Below are positions 18,251 through 21,797 of a DNA stretch of 21,797 nt, one piece after another. Source of the stretch: Plakobranchus ocellatus (Eukaryota > Mollusca > Gastropoda > Plakobranchidae); assembly GCA_019648995.1 (NCBI GenBank), contig BLXT01002845.1:1062434-1084230 (forward strand), given 5' to 3'. Each line of letters begins with the position of its first letter. Positions within the stretch are counted from its first letter, which is position 1. The notes beneath the pieces are model-generated. The model was not told the DNA's origin. It searched no databases and was given only the letters and a program-made list of their open reading frames with translations. Position numbers and translations under genes: made by a program.

Positions 18251-21200
18251 TCACTGCAAAGTTGTGTAGTTGAAATAATAACTACTGACAAATCGATTGT
18301 TTGGGATAAATATCCTTACATCATTCTCAATAACTGTTTTCACTTCCTGATCAACAGAATCAAACCGATGATTACTTTTTCGAGCTGAGGAATAATAAAA
18401 AAAAATAAAAAAAAAGAGGGAAAGAAAAGGTTTAATGTGTTTGGTCTTAGTAGAATCAGGCAATAAATAAATCACTTCTAACAGCAGAAGTTTAAAAAGT
18501 ATACCAGTACCTCACTCCCAGAAACATATAAATATATGTTTAAGGGGTCCTGAAAATGCAATAAATAAATCACTTCTAACAGCAGACGTAAAAAAAGTAT
18601 ACAAACACCACATTCCCAAAAATATATAAATAAGTTTAAGGATCCTGAAGATGCAATGGTGGTTGATGGAAATGAAATATAGTAAAAGAATACAAACACC
18701 AACTCAAACTTATAAGAACAAATCAAACAACACACTGTATATGGGAAAAAAATATAAATAGTTAGATATTTTTAACACTATATAAGAATGCTTTTCATGA
18801 ACTGATTTTTTTCATTTCTAATAACGAACTTAAAAGAATAAGCTTATATTTTATGTTATAATTCTTTGCTTAGAAGCATCTATGGTATCTTATTTGTGAT
18901 TGTCATTTTTTACTTTATAAACCTAAAGAGCGAAACGTTGCTGCGTATACTCTGTGTTGTTTAATTTGTTCCTATAAGTTTGAGTTGGTGGTTATATTCT
19001 TTTGCTATATTTACTTGAAACAACCAAATACTGAGATATTTTTGCGCATGGCTGCGAAGGAAGAGTCTAATAACTGAAGCTGCTCCAGATCACAGGTCAT
19101 TCACATTTCAATATTTTCAATCAAATTCATAAGGAGGGACAGGGAACAAAAAAATCTTTCACTCAAACCTACAAATATATTTGAACCATTGAGGAATTTG
19201 AAGAATAGTTTGCCTTGAATAACTTTTTTAGAAAGATTCATATACAAAAAGCAAATGTTTCAGAGGAAACGTATGTCCAGAATAACTTTTTGAAGAAGCA
19301 TTTAAAGTAGGCATTCTTGCCTTTGGTCCAAAAAATTTTTTTAACTTAAATATATATCTTGGTACAAAATAATGTTTTCTTCAACTAGTTTTCCCCACGT
19401 CAAAACTCACAGAAGATAGCTTAGAATATAATAATGATCTAAAATGTTCATCATTTGACTTGTCACCTAGAGAGTTACATCCCAAGTCAGATTACACGGT
19501 AAACATTTTTACAATCTTTGGGGAGAAAGAATGCCTACATTCTCGTAATTGTCATTCATCTTTTAACGAGAGTCATTTTTTTAAACTTATGCATATGTAA
19601 AAGTTCATCTCACTTGCTCTGAATCTTCTTACCTTCATTTACAAAAAAATTGGCCATATATTGTGTGACCTCAACAGCATGGAAGTCATGATTTATAGCA
19701 GCATTTGAACTCCACAAGAACAGATTTTTCTCTGGATGCCACTGGCTTGCATATATAGGGTACCTGTATGCTGTTAAGGACAAAATAAATTATGTGTTAC
19801 AATTTTTTGACCTCACGGGCCCGAGTGCGACCTAGAGGTCGCATAGCCTTACTTTGTTATATACCGAGTGCACTCCTGAGGTCGCTGGGACTAGGCCAAT
19901 GAGTTTTTCGTAGTCTTCGGACTAGGCCTTGAACCAGGGCTTTGTCATACCCTTTTTTAAGATACCCAATGAAAATGTTTAGCCAAATCAATAACCTAAG
20001 CATCAGTTTACACTAGTTACATGATGGCTGTCTCCATGAGACAAAAAATGCATGGCTTTTAGTAAGAAATTTCAAGATGAAATGTTCTAGGTCTACCCCA
20101 CAACCGGGAGCGCCTGACAGCTGATGAAGTTTTCACTCTGGTTTTGAATTCCGAATGGGACAAAGAACAGGATTTTAGAGCAGATTATCTTGACAGTGAA
20201 CTAGAAAGTGAGACTAGTGATGACAGTGATAGCGAAGATTCTAGATCTAGACTCACAGTTTGTGATAGTGGAGAGGGGTCTAGATCTAGATCTACAAATA
20301 GGCGTGGCATGCAAAATGTAAACACATTTAGGGATGACGACGATGCTGCTGTAGATCTAGATTTAGATTCTAATGATTTAGCATCTGGCTGGTCTCAGAA
20401 TTTTGTACAAAGGCATTTAGACGTGAGCTACAATTAAATGGAGACATAAACCCACACATACACTCAGGCATGTCAAAACAGCTGATTTTAGCCCAGGAGC
20501 CCAGGTGCAGAGGAAAATAAGACCGAGGGGGGTAGGGTTCAAAGGGTTAAAAGATCATAATGATACACCTGTTCTAAAAACACATCTTCAAAGAGTACAA
20601 GAACCCTATGATAATAAAAATAAAGTTTTAAAAAATTAATAAAACAAATAGCTTAAAAAAAACTAACAAATATCCAGAAAAAACAAAGCCTACAGCATCC
20701 TTGGACACTGAAAGGCTGAAAAATCATAAAATCAAGCATATTTCCTTTGTTTTGTATTTTAAAAATCTCTTGATTACAGATAATGTTATTTTATGCTTTT
20801 GACACCTTTATATTTGAAGACACTACAGTTGGGCTTGGGACCCTTATCTGTGACAGCTTTTTATGATTAGTTATAGGGGGCGTTTAAGGAGGAAATGTGA
20901 CTCTCCATTGTTGGCAATCACTTAACCAAGACATTTGAATACAGTTGAAAATATCGAAGAAAAAAAATTTAAGCACATTATAAATGCATAAACTTTTGAT
21001 ATCTGTAAAATAATTCTTAAACTATTTCAACCATTTTGCTTTCTATCTTTATTTGGTGACTACATACAAGCAACTCGATTGGAGTAGATGGTCACATAAT
21101 TCTGTGTCATGCTGAATTGTAAGGGTTTTACTGCCAGATATGAAACTTCCTTACCTTCTAAAAGAGAAACAAACTCCTGCTCATCAGGCCCATGGTTTGT

Positions 21201-21711
21201 AGAAAGCAACTGGAAGAACTGGTTTAGTTCAGGAATAGCCAGGAAATCCTGTATTCAGAATTAAAGCATTTCTTTTTCACAGAAATTTATATTTGAAAAA
21301 TTTACAAATCTTTTATTGCTAAAAGCCTTTTACAGCTTATTTTGATACATTTTTTTAGACCAACAATAGCATTCAAAAGAATGGGGAAAAAAAGATTGTA
21401 AGTTATATTTCCTTTTTACAAAAGCTTTTCTTGAAAATTTAAAAAAATCTAATTAAGGTCAGAATCAGTCTAGCTCTATATCATAAGCTCGCTCACTGAA
21501 AAGACTACAAGAAGGAATTTCACTGGTTTAAAATGTTCAAATCACAACTTACAACCCATTCAAACTGGTTTGTAGACATCACCACTACAGGAAGTGAACT
21601 TTACCTCAACAAGAAGACTGTACTGATGATTGTTCTGTGTGACTGGCTCAAACTGTAGGTAATTCTGGATATTCCGAGGCATATGCTTAAACAAACGACT
21701 GGTTTCATATC
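18251..21711 (-). CDS. GGH: GGH, gamma-glutamyl hydrolase, C-terminal half (last 4 coding exons; 5' part outside the window)
   Basis: Minus-strand exons in order: 21711-21605, 21248-21155, 19770-19633, 18384-18251 (stop TGA 18253-18251). All are GT-AG with matching phases (in 1; then 0, 1, 1). They encode YETSRLFKHMPRNIQNYL..., IPELNQFFQLLSTNHGPDEQEF..., AYRYPIYASQWHPEKNLF...FFVNE and ARKSNHRFDSVDQE..., collinear with vertebrate GGH (SRMF, YPVYGVQWHPEK, FFVNEARKNNHHF). GGH is a class I glutamine-amidotransferase-like peptidase (C26) that trims folate polyglutamates in lysosomes or after secretion. The His of QWHPEK is the catalytic His. The nucleophile Cys lies upstream, outside the window. 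The C-terminus (VSSYYFNYTTLQ) has no Cys, unlike the human end. The gene is convergent with PIGQ. Confidence 0.93.
18462..18655. repeat. 98-bp tandem duplication in the last GGH intron
   Basis: AATAAATAAATCACTTCTAA starts at 18462 and 18560. Both copies continue with CAGCAGA, AAAAGTATA, CATATAAATA-like words, GTTTAAGG.TCCTGAA.ATGCA. Divergence is moderate. Confidence 0.88.
18675..19012. repeat. 69-bp inverted repeat with 200-bp spacer (fold-back or two opposed element ends)
   Basis: The sequence at 18675-18743 is the reverse complement of 18944-19012 over its whole length with about nine mismatches. Shared words include CAACTCAAACTTATA on the left and TATAAGTTTGAGTTG on the right. CGAAACGTTGCTG lies at the inner edge of the right arm and GATCCTGAAGATGCA just outside the left arm. 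Both words are reminiscent of ends of Penelope-like or related retroelements, which is only a recollection. Confidence 0.8.
19013..19632. other. Rest of the last GGH intron, nothing recognised
   Basis: AT-rich unique sequence between the inverted repeat and the GGH donor at 19632 (GTAAGAAG on minus). No coding or repeat signal supported. Confidence 0.45.
19797..20550 (+). mobile_element. Second piggyBac-like remnant, inserted in a GGH intron
   Basis: The right end reads GGGTTCAAAGGGTTAA (TTAA 20547-20550), whose complement TTAACCCTTTGAACCC is a typical piggyBac terminus. A decayed left end TTACAATTTTTTGACC lies at 19797. Just inside it CCGAGTGC...GAGGTCGC occurs twice 43 bp apart (19821-19842 and 19864-19885), and TGCGACCT/AGGTCGCA (19826-19843) forms an 8-bp hairpin. 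The interior holds an acidic transposase-like N-terminus. The terminus differs from the 1725-2812 element, so this is a different family. The left boundary is approximate. Confidence 0.6.
20077..20437 (+). pseudogene. piggyBac-like transposase N-terminal fragment
   Basis: An ATG at 20077 opens MKCSRSTPQ. A one-base shift then gives RERLTADEVFTLVLNSEWDK followed by an acidic and Ser-rich stretch (DSELESETSDDSDSED), an SRSRS segment coded by AGATCTAGATCT words, DDDDAAVDLDLDSNDL, and a stop at 20437. An LTA.E...L+L start followed by acidic residues is typical of piggyBac transposase N-termini. The catalytic domain is missing. An in-frame TTG at 20144 is not a likely start. Confidence 0.55.
20551..21154. 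other. Rest of the GGH intron upstream of the element
   Basis: AT-rich sequence up to the donor of the exon at 21248-21155 (GTAAGGAAG on minus). Nothing else recognised. Confidence 0.5.
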
Positions 21712-21797
21712 CTGAAAATCACGTTTATAACACATACACTTGGGCAAACGACTTAGCTTCAACTTAAGCTCTGTGTTTTTATGATTAAAAAAGCATA

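Noticed and set aside
18478..18735. 85-codon minus ORF
   Set aside because: It lies across the 98-bp duplication and one arm of the inverted repeat inside a GGH intron. Composition is hydrophobic low-complexity.

Overview
This is eukaryotic (animal) nuclear DNA: AT-rich, with intron-split genes, GT-AG splice sites, AATAAA signals, DNA-transposon remnants, minisatellites and one assembly gap (Ns at 10593-10637). Three host genes can be recognised by translating exons: DRC3 (minus strand, first coding exon only), PIGQ (plus strand, apparently the complete coding region, 9 coding exons) and GGH, gamma-glutamyl hydrolase (minus strand, last 4 coding exons). DRC3 points to an organism with motile cilia. 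Together with piggyBac and PIF/Harbinger remnants and AGATCT-rich repeats, the window fits an invertebrate, possibly a gastropod mollusc or other lophotrochozoan. That placement is inference only.

Layout: 96-255 DRC3 exon (minus); 256-1720 upstream DNA with a possible promoter cluster near 748-788 and an AGATCT-rich block; 1725-2812 a decayed piggyBac element with intact TTAA flanks and short inverted termini; about 2900-3834 a PIF/Harbinger remnant (MADF-BESS fragment on plus, transposase N-terminus on minus), followed by a possible CENP-B-type HTH fragment; 4625-13155 PIGQ, whose large introns hold a 145-bp degenerate tandem repeat, a 35-bp repeat, a 92-bp satellite broken by the N gap and a 254-bp duplication; 13.2-18.2 kb the space between convergent PIGQ and GGH, rich in minisatellites, two tRNA-like SINE heads and an unexplained terminal-exon candidate at 15842-15996 (minus); 18251-21711 the 3' half of GGH, with a 98-bp duplication and a 69-bp inverted repeat in one intron and a second piggyBac-like remnant in the next, ending about 27 bp from a splice acceptor.

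Functionally the three genes are unrelated: an axonemal dynein-regulatory-complex subunit, a GPI-GlcNAc transferase subunit in the ER, and a lysosomal/secreted folate polyglutamate hydrolase. No operon or multi-gene system is seen. The most informative points are the gene models themselves, the collapsed 92-bp array, the transposon beside the GGH acceptor, and the phase-compatible membrane-anchor exon downstream of GGH.
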